A stretch of DNA of 64,000 bases, from positions 1 to 64,000 of the forward strand of contig JAFQTN010000004.1 in the NCBI GenBank assembly GCA_017409025.1, written 5' to 3'. The position numbers and the translations under genes were made by a program. The DNA is from Bacilli bacterium (lineage in GTDB: Bacteria > Bacillota_I > Bacilli_A > RF39 > UBA660). This document shows, one piece after another, positions 34,954-45,017 of the stretch (positions are counted from its first letter, which is position 1; every line of letters begins with the position of its first letter). A model generated the notes under the pieces. It was not told the DNA's origin, did not search any database, and worked only from the letters and a program-made list of their open reading frames with translations.

Positions 34954-37347
34954 ATGTATAATTTTACAAAGATTGAAAAGAAATGGCAAAAATATTGGGA
35001 AGAAAATAATACTTTTAAAACTGATGTTTGGGATTTTTCTAAGCCTAAATATTATGTTTTGGATATGTTTCCATATCCTTCTGGTGTAGGACTTCATGCT
35101 GGACATCCTGAAGGATATACTGCTACTGATATAGTATCTAGAATGAAGAGAATGCAGGGATATAATGTATTACATCCAATGGGGTATGATTCGTTTGGTT
35201 TGCCTGCAGAACAATATGCTGTTCAAACTGGAAATCATCCGGATGGTTTTACTAGTGAGAATATTAAGACTTTTGAGAAACAATTAAAGAGTTTAGGATT
35301 TGACTATGATTGGGATAAAGAAATTAGAACAAGTGATCCAAGTTTTTATAAATGGACTCAATGGATATTTAGAGAACTTTATTTAGATGGATATGCTAAA
35401 TATGTTGATATGCCTGTTAATTGGTGTGAAGAATTAGGTACAGTTTTATCAAATGATGAAGTAATTGATGGTAAGAGTGAACGTGGAGGCTATCCAGTAG
35501 TTCGTAAGAATATGAAACAATGGGTTATTGATCAACCAGCTTTTGCTGAAAAACTATTAGAGGGATTAGAAGAAATTGATTTTCCTGAATCTACTAAAGA
35601 AATGCAAAGAAATTGGATTGGTAAATCAGTTGGGGCTCATGTAGTATTTAAAGTTGCTAATACAAAACATGAATTTACAGTATTTACTACTAGATGTGAT
35701 ACTTTATTTGGTGCTACTTATTGTGTTATGAGTCCAGAACATGAACTTGTAGATTTAATTACTACTTCTGATAAGATGGAAGAAGTTAAGAAATATAAAT
35801 CAGTTTGTGCTACTAAGAGTGATTTAGAAAGAACAGAACTTAATAAAGAAAAGACAGGTGTATTTATTGGTGCTTATGCAATTAATCCCGTTAATGGAAA
35901 AGAGATTCCTATATATATATCTGATTATGTTTTAGCAAGTTACGGAACTGGTGCTATTATGGCGGTACCTGCTCATGATGATAGAGACTATGAATTTGCT
36001 AAGAAATTTGGTATTGAAATAATTCAAGTACTTGATGGCGGAGATATTAGTGAATCAGCTTATACTGGAGATGGACTTCATATTAATTCAGATTTCTTAG
36101 ATGGTCTTAATAAAGAAGATGCTATTAATAAGATGTTAGAATGGTTAGAAACCAATAAATGTGGTAATAAGCAAGTTAATTACAAGATGAGAGATTGGAT
36201 TTTTGCTAGACAAAGATATTGGGGAGAACCGGTACCTGTAGTTCATATGGAAGATGGTACTATTAGAGTACTTAGTGATGAAGAGTTACCTTTAGTTTTA
36301 CCAGAACTTACTGATTATCAAGGTCATAATGGTAAAGCACCTTTAGAGAATGCAAATGATTGGAAAAATGTAAGTTATGACGGTATAAGGGGAGTAAGGG
36401 AAACTTCTACAATGCCTGGTTCAGCAGGATCTAGTTGGTATTTCTTAAGATATATTGATCCACATAATGATAAAGAGTTTGCTAATTATGAACTTTTAAA
36501 ACATTGGATGCCAGTAGATTTATATGTTGGTGGACCAGAACATGCAGTAGGGCACTTGATGTATTCAAGAATTTGGAATAGATATTTATATGATAAAGGA
36601 TTATCTCCAGTTAAAGAACCTTATAAGAAATTAGTTCATCAGGGAATGATACTTGGTTCTAATGGAATTAAAATGGGTAAGAGATATCCTGAATATGTTG
36701 TAAATCCTTCTGATATAGTTCGTGATTTTGGTGCTGATACTTTAAGATTATATGAGATGTTTATGGGGCCTCTTGAAGCTAGTAAACCATGGAATCAACA
36801 AGGTGTTATTGGTGCATCAAAATTCTTGGATAGAGTATATAGATTAATTAGTGATAAAGAAAATATTGCAGATATTAATGATGGAAGTTTGGATAAAGTG
36901 TATCATCAAACAGTTAAGAAAGTTACTGAAGATTATGAAAATTTAGGATTTAATACTGCGATTAGTCAGATGATGATATTTATTAATGAATGTTATAAAG
37001 TAGGAAAAGTATATAAAGAATATGCGGAAGGTTTTGTTAAACTTATTAGTCCAATAGTACCTCATTTAGGGGAAGAACTTTGGGAAATGCTAGGACACAG
37101 TAATACTATTGCATATGAGAGTTGGCCTACATATGATGAAGGTAAAATAGTTGAAGATACAAAAGAAATAGCAGTTCAAGTAAATGGTAAAGTTAGAGCT
37201 ACAATAAATATAACTATTGGTGAATCAGAAGAATCTATTAAAGAAAAAGCACTTAATTGTGATAATGTTAAAAGACATCTAGAAGGACTTAGTGTAGTTA
37301 AAATATTAGTAATAAAAGACAGAATAGTTACTATAGTTGCTAAATAA
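34954..37347 (+). CDS. leuS: Leucyl-tRNA synthetase
   Basis: A 797-residue class Ia synthetase. The HIGH-type motif is in [15 protein letters not shown] (about 45-60), the CP1 editing domain includes [13 protein letters not shown] and AVPAHDDRD, and the KMSKS loop reads KMGKR at 573-577. The C-terminus carries the anticodon-binding helical bundle and the small LeuRS C-domain. KMGKR is a natural variant of the loop. GGGAGG precedes the ATG; the gene is controlled by the T-box leader. Confidence 0.97.
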   Translation: MYNFTKIEKKWQKYWEENNTFKTDVWDFSKPKYYVLDMFPYPSGVGLHAGHPEGYTATDIVSRMKRMQGYNVLHPMGYDSFGLPAEQYAVQTGNHPDGFTSENIKTFEKQLKSLGFDYDWDKEIRTSDPSFYKWTQWIFRELYLDGYAKYVDMPVNWCEELGTVLSNDEVIDGKSERGGYPVVRKNMKQWVIDQPAFAEKLLEGLEEIDFPESTKEMQRNWIGKSVGAHVVFKVANTKHEFTVFTTRCDTLFGATYCVMSPEHELVDLITTSDKMEEVKKYKSVCATKSDLERTELNKEKTGVFIGAYAINPVNGKEIPIYISDYVLASYGTGAIMAVPAHDDRDYEFAKKFGIEIIQVLDGGDISESAYTGDGLHINSDFLDGLNKEDAINKMLEWLETNKCGNKQVNYKMRDWIFARQRYWGEPVPVVHMEDGTIRVLSDEELPLVLPELTDYQGHNGKAPLENANDWKNVSYDGIRGVRETSTMPGSAGSSWYFLRYIDPHNDKEFANYELLKHWMPVDLYVGGPEHAVGHLMYSRIWNRYLYDKGLSPVKEPYKKLVHQGMILGSNGIKMGKRYPEYVVNPSDIVRDFGADTLRLYEMFMGPLEASKPWNQQGVIGASKFLDRVYRLISDKENIADINDGSLDKVYHQTVKKVTEDYENLGFNTAISQMMIFINECYKVGKVYKEYAEGFVKLISPIVPHLGEELWEMLGHSNTIAYESWPTYDEGKIVEDTKEIAVQVNGKVRATINITIGESEESIKEKALNCDNVKRHLEGLSVVKILVIKDRIVTIVAK

Positions 37348-37353
37348 TATATG

Positions 37354-37381
37354 AGAATGATTATAAAAATCATTCTTTTTC
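37354..37381 (+). terminator. Rho-independent terminator after leuS
   Basis: AGAATGATT/AATCATTCT hairpin with a 5-nt loop and T5 tract. Confidence 0.85.
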
Positions 37382-37449
37382 TTGATTTCTACAAAAAACT
37401 ATTTAATTTTTTTTAAATCTTTGTTATAATGTAGAAGAGTAGGTGGAGT

Positions 37450-38094
37450 ATGTATAGAAAAAAGATTGTATTTCTTCTTGTCATAGCTCTAATTTTGACA
37501 GGTTGTACTAGGATAGATAGTAATATTGATAATATAATTAGTGCTACGATGAATAAGGAAATAAAAGATGTTAATACTGTTTCCACTGGTTATGAATTAT
37601 ATATACCTATTGGAGTAATGCAATTAGTGGATAATGAATATAATCAAAAATTTGAAATTAGAGATACACATGTTTATTTATATGTAGATACTATTAGTTA
37701 TTATTATAAGAATAGTTTAAATTATAAAAATATTGATAGTTATAATTATTATTATAAGGAAATTAGTTTAAATAATAAGACAGGCTATGTTGGTGTTAGT
37801 AAACTAGATGATGGTAGTTTTTTTGTTAATATAGTTTATAATTATTCTAAAATAGAATTTTATACTAATGAAGAAAATTTACCATTTATTATATCTAATA
37901 GTTTAATAATAATTAATAGTATTAAGTTTAATGATAATTTAATTAAGATAGAATTAGAAAAAATTACTAGTGATAATAGGGAAGTAAAATATGAATTGGA
38001 TAAGCCGGATGATTCTAAAAGTACATTTAATCAATATTTACAAGAATTTGTAGATGAAGAAGAATCAGAGGTATTATTACCTGATATTGAATAG
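37450..38094 (+). CDS. Lipoprotein of unknown function
   Basis: A 214-residue protein with a lipoprotein signal: Arg/Lys N-terminus, a hydrophobic stretch and lipobox LTGC, placing Cys near residue 19. The mature part is Tyr/Asn-rich and beta-predicted with an acidic C-terminus (DEEESEVLLPDIE). No family recognised. A TATAAT (37425-37430) precedes it. It opens a four-gene unit with a charged cytoplasmic protein, a small membrane protein and a YtxH-like protein. Confidence 0.75.
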   Translation: MYRKKIVFLLVIALILTGCTRIDSNIDNIISATMNKEIKDVNTVSTGYELYIPIGVMQLVDNEYNQKFEIRDTHVYLYVDTISYYYKNSLNYKNIDSYNYYYKEISLNNKTGYVGVSKLDDGSFFVNIVYNYSKIEFYTNEENLPFIISNSLIIINSIKFNDNLIKIELEKITSDNREVKYELDKPDDSKSTFNQYLQEFVDEEESEVLLPDIE

Positions 38095-38111
38095 TTTGAA
38101 AGAGGTGCAAT

Positions 38112-39089
38112 ATGAAATTGTTGGATAAGATAAAAGATTTATTTATGGATGAAATTAGTGAAGAAGATGATTTAGAACTAGAGGAAGAAAATGTAAAAGT
38201 TTATGAGGAACCTAAAGATGTACTTCCAAAAGTTATGAGAGATAATATTAAAAAAGAAGAAGAAAATATTAAATTTGAAGAGTTAAAACCTAGAAATGAA
38301 GAAGTAAAGAAAAAAGAAGAAATTGTAGTTCCAGAAAAGAAATTTACTTTTCCAATAGAATTTGAAGAAGATATTATGCCTACTAGAAGTGCTAATAAGA
38401 ATGTATTAAAAGTAACTCAAGAAACTTCTAAAAAAGTGACTGAACTTTATCCTAAAAAAGAAGAAGTTAAAGAAAAACCAAGATTTAAACCAACCCCTGT
38501 TATTTCTCCTGTATATGGTATTTTAGATAAAAATTATACAAAAGAAGAAGTAAGAGAAAAGTCTGAAGATAATATGGATATGAAAAGGCCTTCTAAGAAA
38601 GTTGATTTTGAAACTGTTAGAAAGAAAGCTTTTGGTAATTTAACTGATGAAATAAAAGATAATTTGATGTGTGAAAATTGTGAACTTTATAAAGAAGTAA
38701 AAAGAATTAGTGCAGTATCTAGTGATGATTTACTTTATGATATGTTAGTTTCTGAAGATAAAAAAGAAGAGCCTATAACTATAGAAAAGGCTTATGATAA
38801 TTATGAAGATTTTGGGGTTTTATATGAACCTAAAAAAGAAGAAATTAAGAATGAAGGAAATACTACTATTATAAATAATAATGTTGAGGTAAATATTGCA
38901 GAGAAAATAGAGATTGAAGAAAAGACAGAAGAAGATAATAGAGTAATAGAAGTTAAAAAAATTGAAGAAGAAAAAGAACCTATAGTAGAAAAATTACCTT
39001 CTAGACAAGAGAAGAATAAAGAAAATAAAGTAGATGAAGATTTTTTTGATTTAATTGATTCAATGTATAAAGAAAGGATAGATGAATAG
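38112..39089 (+). CDS. Highly charged Glu/Lys-rich protein, unknown
   Basis: A 325-residue soluble protein dominated by Glu and Lys, mostly low-complexity and probably disordered. One segment with MCENCELYKE (about residue 185) and ISAVSSDDLLYDML looks more ordered. There is no signal peptide or membrane helix. AGAGGTG precedes the ATG; it lies 17 nt after the lipoprotein gene and overlaps the ribosome site of the next. Function unknown. Confidence 0.7.
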   Translation: MKLLDKIKDLFMDEISEEDDLELEEENVKVYEEPKDVLPKVMRDNIKKEEENIKFEELKPRNEEVKKKEEIVVPEKKFTFPIEFEEDIMPTRSANKNVLKVTQETSKKVTELYPKKEEVKEKPRFKPTPVISPVYGILDKNYTKEEVREKSEDNMDMKRPSKKVDFETVRKKAFGNLTDEIKDNLMCENCELYKEVKRISAVSSDDLLYDMLVSEDKKEEPITIEKAYDNYEDFGVLYEPKKEEIKNEGNTTIINNNVEVNIAEKIEIEEKTEEDNRVIEVKKIEEEKEPIVEKLPSRQEKNKENKVDEDFFDLIDSMYKERIDE

Positions 39090-39090
39090 T

Positions 39091-39372
39091 ATGAATGTAG
39101 CAGAAGTTTTACCAATTATTTTATATATTCTTGGTTCTATTTTACTAGTTGTTTTAATAGTATTAGGTGTAAAATTAATTATTACGATGAATAAAATTGA
39201 AGATGTTGTTGATGATATTAATACTAAAGTTAAAACTTTGGATGGATTTTTTTCAGTAATAGATTTTACTACTGATAAATTAGCAATGCTTAGTGATAAA
39301 GTGGTTGAAACTGTAGCATCATTTATAAAGAGATTATTTAAAAGAAAGGAAAGTGAAAAAGAAGATGAGTAA
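39091..39372 (+). CDS. Small DUF948-like membrane protein
   Basis: A 93-residue protein with one N-terminal hydrophobic helix (about 5-27) and a helical cytoplasmic part with a hydrophobic face (IEDVVDDINTKVKTLDGFF), ending in a Lys/Glu tail; this is the DUF948/YtxG layout. In Bacillus ytxG and ytxH are adjacent, as here. ATG 39091 is preferred to an in-frame ATG 39082 that nearly touches AAAGGAT. Confidence 0.7.
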   Translation: MNVAEVLPIILYILGSILLVVLIVLGVKLIITMNKIEDVVDDINTKVKTLDGFFSVIDFTTDKLAMLSDKVVETVASFIKRLFKRKESEKEDE

Positions 39373-39778
39373 GAAAAAAGGTGGACTTTTAAAATTTGCT
39401 GCTGGATTAGGACTTGGGGTAGGTCTTGGAATGTTATTTGCTCCTAAGAAGGGTGAAGAATTAAGAAAGGATCTTAAAGTTAAATTTGATGAACTTCTTA
39501 ATAAAGTTAAAGAAATAGATGTTAAAGAAGTTGCTAAAGAATTTATGGATAAGATTAATAATTTAAAAGATGAGATTGAAGATTTAGATAAAGAAAAAGT
39601 TTTAGAAATTGCTAAGAAAAAGGGAGAGCAACTTAAAGAGAAAGCTGCTGAATTAGTAGAACTTGCTAAAGAAAAAGGAACTCCAGTATTGGAAAAAACT
39701 GCAGAAGAAGTAAGAGAAAAAGCTATACTTGTTACAAAAGAAGTACTTAAGAAATTAGAAAAGAAAGAAGCTAAATAA
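39365..39778 (+). CDS. YtxH-domain protein
   Basis: A 137-residue protein starting MSKKKGGLLKFAAGLGLGVGLGMLFAPKKGEELR, the glycine-rich hydrophobic segment and APKKGEELR motif of YtxH (sometimes annotated as gas-vesicle-like). The rest is amphipathic helix, LEA-like. In Bacillus YtxH is a general-stress protein. It overlaps the upstream gene by 8 nt, indicating coupling. Confidence 0.85.
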   Translation: MSKKKGGLLKFAAGLGLGVGLGMLFAPKKGEELRKDLKVKFDELLNKVKEIDVKEVAKEFMDKINNLKDEIEDLDKEKVLEIAKKKGEQLKEKAAELVELAKEKGTPVLEKTAEEVREKAILVTKEVLKKLEKKEAK

Positions 39779-39851
39779 AATAAATAGTTTCTTTTTTCTT
39801 GTTTGTAAATTTAATTTGTTATATAATTAAGATAGTTAAGGATGTGAATAT

Positions 39852-40253
39852 ATGAATAATAAAGGATTTACATTGATTGAACTTGTAGCTACGATTGCAT
39901 TACTTGCGGTTGTATCAATTATTTCTTTTGTTTCTATTAATGCTGTAATAGAAGAGAGTAAAGTAAGTGATTGTAAAAATTTAGTTTTGAGTATTAAAAG
40001 TGCTACAAAAGAATATGTTAGTGATAATAGATATAATGATATTTTTAATAGTGTTTATGATAAAGTTAGTATCGATGCAAGTCATTTAATTAATGGAAAG
40101 TATTTATCTAGTCCAATAGTTAATCCTTTTGATAATGGTAGTAATATTGCTCCTAGTGATATAAAAATAGAAATACAATTAAATAATGATTATTCAGTAA
40201 AAGAAGTTACAATAGGGGCTCCTGATATTCTTAAAGAATGTAAAGGTGAATAA
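39852..40253 (+). CDS. Type IV pilin-like protein
   Basis: A 133-residue protein with a class III prepilin leader: MNNKGFTLIELVATIALLAV, with Gly at the cleavage site, Glu at +5 and a following hydrophobic helix. Two Cys near residues 44 and 131 could form a disulfide as in many pseudopilins. No prepilin peptidase, ATPase or platform gene is in the window, so the machinery must be elsewhere. Confidence 0.85.
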   Translation: MNNKGFTLIELVATIALLAVVSIISFVSINAVIEESKVSDCKNLVLSIKSATKEYVSDNRYNDIFNSVYDKVSIDASHLINGKYLSSPIVNPFDNGSNIAPSDIKIEIQLNNDYSVKEVTIGAPDILKECKGE

Positions 40254-40275
40254 AATATTTATTAGATATATTAAA

Positions 40276-40299
40276 AAACAAGGATAATTCCTTGTTTAT
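40276..40299 (+). terminator. Terminator-like hairpin
   Basis: AAACAAGGA/TCCTTGTTT hairpin between the pilin-like gene and yrzL; the U tract is weak. Confidence 0.55.
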
Positions 40300-40343
40300 A
40301 AAAGTATAATATGTTAAAATTATGATAAGTGGGTGATTAATTA

Positions 40344-40550
40344 ATGGAAGAGAGTGAAATTAAGAGGATAATTAAAGAAGTAAGTAGAAGTATGGAAAAG
40401 AAAGGATATAGTCCAGTTACTCAAATAGTTGGTTATTTAATTAGTAATGATATTGGATATATACCTGATTTTGATGATAATAGAAATAAGATGGCTACTT
40501 TAGATAGAACAATAATATTAGAAAAAATGATAAGTGAGTATTTAAAATGA
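40344..40550 (+). CDS. yrzL: IreB-family regulatory protein
   Basis: A 68-residue protein of the IreB (DUF965) family: YSPVTQIVGYLISNDIGYIP, then NNRxKMATLDRTIILEKMI-like end. In Enterococcus IreB is a substrate of the IreK Ser/Thr kinase and affects cephalosporin resistance. It opens the block yrzL-ruvX-yrzB-mltG-trmR-U32-U32 seen in Bacillus. Its stop overlaps the ruvX start (ATGA). Confidence 0.93.
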   Translation: MEESEIKRIIKEVSRSMEKKGYSPVTQIVGYLISNDIGYIPDFDDNRNKMATLDRTIILEKMISEYLK

Positions 40551-40969
40551 GATGTTTAGGATTAGATCTTGGTAGTAAGACATTGGGGATAGCTATTAGT
40601 GATAGAACTAATTGTATTGCTTCAGTTTATACAACAATATTTTTTAAAGATGAAGATTATAGTAGTTTGATAAAGCCTTTAAAAGAAATAATTGAAAAAG
40701 AAGATATAGATACTTTAGTATTGGGGTTACCTAAAAATATGGATAATTCTTTAGGTACTAGAGCGATGATAACTTTAGAATTTAAAGAATTATTAGAGAA
40801 TAGTTTTTCATTACCGGTTATTATGGAAGATGAAAGACTTACATCAGTAATTTCTAATAATATTTTGATTAGTGCTAATGTATCTAGAAATAAAAGAAAA
40901 AAGAAAGTGGATGGAATGGCAGCAGAGATAATACTTCAAGGGTATTTAGATAAGTTAAAGAGAGGGTAA
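40547..40969 (+). CDS. ruvX: RuvX/YqgF RNase H-fold nuclease
   Basis: A 140-residue protein of the YqgF family: LGLDLGSKTLGIAISD (first acidic site), VLGLPKNMDNS, and EDERLTS with a later Asp (KKVDGMAA). The family is linked to 16S rRNA maturation and to Holliday-junction resolvase-like activity. It overlaps yrzL by 4 nt and precedes a DUF1292 gene by 5 nt. Confidence 0.95.
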   Translation: MRCLGLDLGSKTLGIAISDRTNCIASVYTTIFFKDEDYSSLIKPLKEIIEKEDIDTLVLGLPKNMDNSLGTRAMITLEFKELLENSFSLPVIMEDERLTSVISNNILISANVSRNKRKKKVDGMAAEIILQGYLDKLKRG

Positions 40970-40974
40970 TTATT

Positions 40975-41253
40975 ATGGATGAGAAGAAAAAATTTACAGT
41001 ATTAGATGAAAATGGTAATCAAGTTGTATGTGAACCTTTATTTACTTTTGAATCAGAAGAAACTAAAAAACAATATGTAGTTTATACGGATAATTCTAAG
41101 GATGAAGAAGGAAATGTTAGGGTTTTTGCTTCAATATATAAAATGAATGATAAGGGAGGAGAATTACTTCCTATTAAGACTGATAAAGAATGGAAAGTAA
41201 TTGAAACTATATTAGAGTCTATTCAAGAAGAAAGTAAAAAAGACGGAGAATAA
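40975..41253 (+). CDS. yrzB: DUF1292 protein (YrzB)
   Basis: A 92-residue canonical DUF1292 protein: FTVLDENGNQVVCEPLFTFE, KKQYVVYTDNS, NVRVFASIYK, then a final helix (EWKVIETILESI). Function unknown; its position between ruvX and mltG is conserved in Bacillota. It is the reference for the two diverged small proteins at 5538 and 15969. Confidence 0.92.
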   Translation: MDEKKKFTVLDENGNQVVCEPLFTFESEETKKQYVVYTDNSKDEEGNVRVFASIYKMNDKGGELLPIKTDKEWKVIETILESIQEESKKDGE

Positions 41254-41260
41254 TTAGGCT

Positions 41261-42331
41261 ATGAAGAAGTATAAGTGGATAGTAATTATTCTTAGTGTTT
41301 TGCTTGCTTTAATATTTTTAGTAGGATTTTATTATAATTATCAAATATCTTCAGTATCTAGAGATAGTGAGAAGGTAGTAGTAGAAATTAAAGAAGGATC
41401 AATATACTCAATCGGGGATACTTTATATGAGAACAAATTAATTAGAAATAAGTTTATATTTAAATTATATGTTAAGTTAAATGGAGTTAATTCTTTAAAA
41501 GCTTCTACATATGAACTTGATAGAAATATGAAGTTAAGTGAAATAATAGATGTTTTAGAAGAAGGTAATTCTTATAATCCAGATGAAATTAGAATTACTT
41601 TTAAAGAAGGACTTAATGTTAGAAAGATTGCTAAGATTGTTGAAGAAGAAACTAATAATAAATATGATGATTTTATTAAAATAATTACTGATAATGAATA
41701 TATAGATAGTTTGATTAGTAAATATTGGTTTTTAACTGATGAGATTAAAAATACTAAGATATACTATCCATTAGAAGGTTATTTATTTCCTAATACTTAT
41801 GCATTTTTAAATAAAGATGTAGCTGTTAAGGAAATAATTGAGACTATGTTAGATGAAACTGATAAGCAATTAACTAAATATAAAGATAGTATTGATGAGA
41901 TGAAGTATTCAGTTCATAAAATGTTAACTTTAGCTTCAATAGTAGAATTAGAAGGAGCTAGTGCAGATGATAGGGCAGCAGTAGCTGGTGTATTTCATAA
42001 TAGAATAAATGATGGTTGGGTACTTGGTAGTGATGTAACAACTTATTATGCTTTAAAGATAGATGATTTTAAAGTATCATTGACTACTCAAAATGGGTTA
42101 TATAAATGTGATAATGCTTATAATACAAGATGTACTTCATATGTTGGTTTACCAGTAGGTCCAATATCTAATCCAGGTGTAGAATCTATCGAGGGCACTA
42201 TTAATTATAAAGAACATAATTATTATTATTTTGTTGCTGATTGTTATGGAAAGACATATTTAAATAAAGATATTACAGGTCATTATAATATAATTAATAA
42301 GTTAAAAAATGAAAATAATTGGTGTGTATAG
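41261..42331 (+). CDS. mltG: Endolytic murein transglycosylase MltG
   Basis: A 356-residue YceG-family protein with an N-terminal anchor (about 6-25), a LysM-like N-domain and the catalytic domain: MLTLASIVELEGASADDRAAVA contains the catalytic Glu, followed by HNRIN and SDVTTYYAL, and ending in the NPGVESIEGTINYKEHNYYYF motif. It cleaves nascent glycan strands and is thought to set their length. Seven nt after yrzB. Confidence 0.95.
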   Translation: MKKYKWIVIILSVLLALIFLVGFYYNYQISSVSRDSEKVVVEIKEGSIYSIGDTLYENKLIRNKFIFKLYVKLNGVNSLKASTYELDRNMKLSEIIDVLEEGNSYNPDEIRITFKEGLNVRKIAKIVEEETNNKYDDFIKIITDNEYIDSLISKYWFLTDEIKNTKIYYPLEGYLFPNTYAFLNKDVAVKEIIETMLDETDKQLTKYKDSIDEMKYSVHKMLTLASIVELEGASADDRAAVAGVFHNRINDGWVLGSDVTTYYALKIDDFKVSLTTQNGLYKCDNAYNTRCTSYVGLPVGPISNPGVESIEGTINYKEHNYYYFVADCYGKTYLNKDITGHYNIINKLKNENNWCV

Positions 42332-42353
42332 AGGTTAGTGTTAACCTCTTTTT
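42331..42353 (+). terminator. Rho-independent terminator after mltG
   Basis: GAGGTTA/TAACCTC hairpin with a 4-nt loop and T5 tract; an extended -10 TGATATAAT (42369-42377) then restarts transcription for trmR. Confidence 0.8.
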
Positions 42354-42403
42354 CTTTTGTTAATGTTATGATATAATTGATTTGAATATTTTGAGGTGAT
42401 TTT

Positions 42404-42979
42404 ATGTTAGAAGAAATAGAATTGTATGCTAAAGAAAATAGAGTTCCTATTATGATGAAAGATGGGATAGAATATTTATGTAATTTTATAAAGATGAATA
42501 ATATTAGAAATATTTTAGAGATAGGTTCTGCAATAGGATATTCTTCGATTAAGATGGCTTTAGTTAGTGATGATATAAATATTACTACGATTGAGAAAGA
42601 TGAAAATAGATATAATATAGCAGTATCTAATATAGATAAATTTAATTTAAGAAATAGAATTAATATAATATTAGGTGATGCATTAGAAACAGAAATAGAG
42701 GGTGAATTTGATTTGATATTTATTGATGCATCTAAAGGAAATAATATTAACTTTTTTAATAATTATAGTAAGAATTTAAGTTCTTATGGTATAATAATCA
42801 CCGATAATTTGTTATTTCATGGACTTGTTAGAGATGAGAGTTTAATAGAGACTAGAAATCAAAGAGGAATTGTTAGAAAAATTAAACAGTTTGTAGAATT
42901 TTTAGATAATAATAATGAATTTGAAACTGAATATTTAGATATAGGAGATGGAATAGCAATATCTAGGAGGATTAAATGA
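42404..42979 (+). CDS. trmR: tRNA 5-hydroxyuridine methyltransferase TrmR (YrrM)
   Basis: A 191-residue class I O-methyltransferase: ILEIGSAIGYSSIKMA (SAM site), TTIEKDENRYNIA, DLIFIDASKG and TDNLLFHG metal-site motifs. In B. subtilis YrrM/TrmR methylates ho5U34 of tRNA to mo5U34. The two U32 genes directly downstream are homologues of the enzymes that make ho5U34, so substrate supply and use are clustered. The stop overlaps the next start (ATGA). Confidence 0.88.
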   Translation: MLEEIELYAKENRVPIMMKDGIEYLCNFIKMNNIRNILEIGSAIGYSSIKMALVSDDINITTIEKDENRYNIAVSNIDKFNLRNRINIILGDALETEIEGEFDLIFIDASKGNNINFFNNYSKNLSSYGIIITDNLLFHGLVRDESLIETRNQRGIVRKIKQFVEFLDNNNEFETEYLDIGDGIAISRRIK

Positions 42980-43794
42980 GTAAGTTAATAGTTACGGCAA
43001 ATTCTTATGAACATATGGATTTATTATTAGATAAAGATATATATGGAATTATGTTATATATAGATAGGTTATCTGTTAATTCTTCTTTTTATGTTAATAT
43101 AGAAGATATTGAAAAGATAGATTTTAAAGGTAAAAAAATATTTGTCGTTATGAATAAGATTATGCATAATAATGATTTAGATATGGTTAGAGAAGTATTA
43201 TCTAAATTAAAAGACAAAGAATATAAGATATTATTTTATGATATGGGAGTATATAATATAGCTAAAGAATTAAATATAGTAAATAAATTAGTAATATATC
43301 AGGATCATTTAAATGCGTCGATTGCTTCTAATAAATTTTATTATGATTTAGGCATTAAAGGAAGTTATATTACTTCAGATATTACTGGAGAGGAATTACT
43401 TGAAATTAATAAGTCTCTAGATATGGATATATATTTTTTAGGTTATGGATTTGCTCCAATATTTTATTCTAGAAGATATTTAGTAAAGAATTATTTAAAG
43501 TTTATTAATAAAGAAGAATTAGATGGTAGTTATACAATTACTAGTGATACAGGTGTAGTTTATCCGATAGATGAAGAAAAATATGGTACTGCAATATATA
43601 GTCCTAGACCTATTAATTTAATTAATTATTTAGATTATCTTGATAGTATTTCTTATATTGTTATGAATAGTAATTTAATAGATGATGATGAATTTAATTT
43701 AATGGTAGATAAATTTATTAATAGAGATAAGATAGATAGCACTTATTTAGGATTCTTTAATGTTAAGACAATATATAAAGTAAAGAATAATTAG
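42976..43794 (+). CDS. yrrN: U32-family protein, small partner (YrrN/TrhP1-like)
   Basis: A 272-residue protein with the U32 TIM-barrel layout but shorter, lacking the Cys-rich signature of its partner; it contains DITGEELLEINKS and a C-terminal YLDSISYIVMNS segment. In Bacillus the yrrN-yrrO pair is needed for ho5U34 formation. It overlaps trmR by 4 nt and precedes the larger U32 gene by 18 nt. Confidence 0.82.
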   Translation: MSKLIVTANSYEHMDLLLDKDIYGIMLYIDRLSVNSSFYVNIEDIEKIDFKGKKIFVVMNKIMHNNDLDMVREVLSKLKDKEYKILFYDMGVYNIAKELNIVNKLVIYQDHLNASIASNKFYYDLGIKGSYITSDITGEELLEINKSLDMDIYFLGYGFAPIFYSRRYLVKNYLKFINKEELDGSYTITSDTGVVYPIDEEKYGTAIYSPRPINLINYLDYLDSISYIVMNSNLIDDDEFNLMVDKFINRDKIDSTYLGFFNVKTIYKVKNN

Positions 43795-43812
43795 TAGAAT
43801 GGTAGTGGTATT

Positions 43813-45006
43813 ATGAATAAAATAGAATTGTTAGCTCCTGCTGGTAGGATGGAAAATTTAAAGATAGCTTTATTATATGGTGCTGATGCTGTATATTTTG
43901 GTGGGAGAAATTATAGTTTAAGAGCAAATGCTAAAAATTTTAGTATAGATGATATAAGAGAAGCTTGTGAATATGCTCATAGTCTTAATAAAAAGGTATA
44001 TGTTACAGTTAACATTGTATTTCATAATGAAGATGTTATCGGACTAGTAGATTATCTTAAGGAATTAGAAGAATGTGGAGTAGATGCGATTATTGTATCT
44101 GATCCTTTAGTAATAAATATAGTACACGAGAATAAGATTAATATACCAATTCATATATCTACTCAGTATTCTACAGTTAATTATGAAGCAGTTAAATTTT
44201 GGAAGAATTTAGGTGTAGAGAGAGTTGTTTTAGGAAGAGAGACTTCTCGTGAGGAGATAAAAGAAATAATTGATAAGACAGGAGTAGAAATAGAGACTTT
44301 TGTTCACGGGGCTATGTGTGCTTCATATTCTGGTAGATGTGTACTTTCTAATTATTTTACTAATAGAGATGCTAATCGCGGTGGATGTGCTCAAATATGT
44401 AGATGGAATTTTGGAATGTCTCATGATAGTGAAAAGTTAGAGGCTGATACAGATTTTACTATGTGTTCTAAAGATTTGTGTATGTTAGAAAATATTCCGG
44501 ATATGATAAATATAGGTATTAGTAGTTTAAAAGTAGAAGGTAGAATGAGAAGTATTTATTATGTTGCTACGGTTATTAATACTTATAGAAGAGCGATTGA
44601 TGAATGTTATAATGGTACTTTAACTAAGGAAAAGATAGACTATTATTTAAAAGTTTTAGGTAGAGTTGCTAATAGAGATAGTTGTCCACAATTTTATAAT
44701 AGATTTCCAGAAGTATTTGAACAATATTTCTTAGGAAGAGAAGAGATTTCTAATCAAGATTATTTAGGAATTGTTAACAGTTATGATGGAGAATATGTAA
44801 CATTAACTCAGAAAAATTATTTTAAATCTGGGGATATAGTTGAGTTTATTTCTCCAGATAGAGCGATAATAGAATACGTAATACCTGATGTATATGATAT
44901 AGATGGAAACAAGTTAGAATGTGCTAGACATCCAGAACAAGTAGTACGTTTTAAATTACCATTTAAAGTATATGAATATGATATGATGAGAATTAAAGTA
45001 AAATAG
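43813..45006 (+). CDS. yrrO: U32-family tRNA hydroxylation protein (YrrO/TrhP2-like)
   Basis: A 397-residue U32 protein: LLAPAGRMENLKIALLYGADAVYFGG opens the barrel, and ETFVHGAMCASYSGRCVLSN...GGCAQICRW is the U32 signature with Cys residues that ligate an iron-sulfur cluster in TrhP. It is predicted to make ho5U34 of tRNA with prephenate-derived chemistry, as in Bacillus and E. coli. Older annotation calls it collagenase-like peptidase. Confidence 0.9.
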   Translation: MNKIELLAPAGRMENLKIALLYGADAVYFGGRNYSLRANAKNFSIDDIREACEYAHSLNKKVYVTVNIVFHNEDVIGLVDYLKELEECGVDAIIVSDPLVINIVHENKINIPIHISTQYSTVNYEAVKFWKNLGVERVVLGRETSREEIKEIIDKTGVEIETFVHGAMCASYSGRCVLSNYFTNRDANRGGCAQICRWNFGMSHDSEKLEADTDFTMCSKDLCMLENIPDMINIGISSLKVEGRMRSIYYVATVINTYRRAIDECYNGTLTKEKIDYYLKVLGRVANRDSCPQFYNRFPEVFEQYFLGREEISNQDYLGIVNSYDGEYVTLTQKNYFKSGDIVEFISPDRAIIEYVIPDVYDIDGNKLECARHPEQVVRFKLPFKVYEYDMMRIKVK

Positions 45007-45017
45007 TTAGAAATTGC

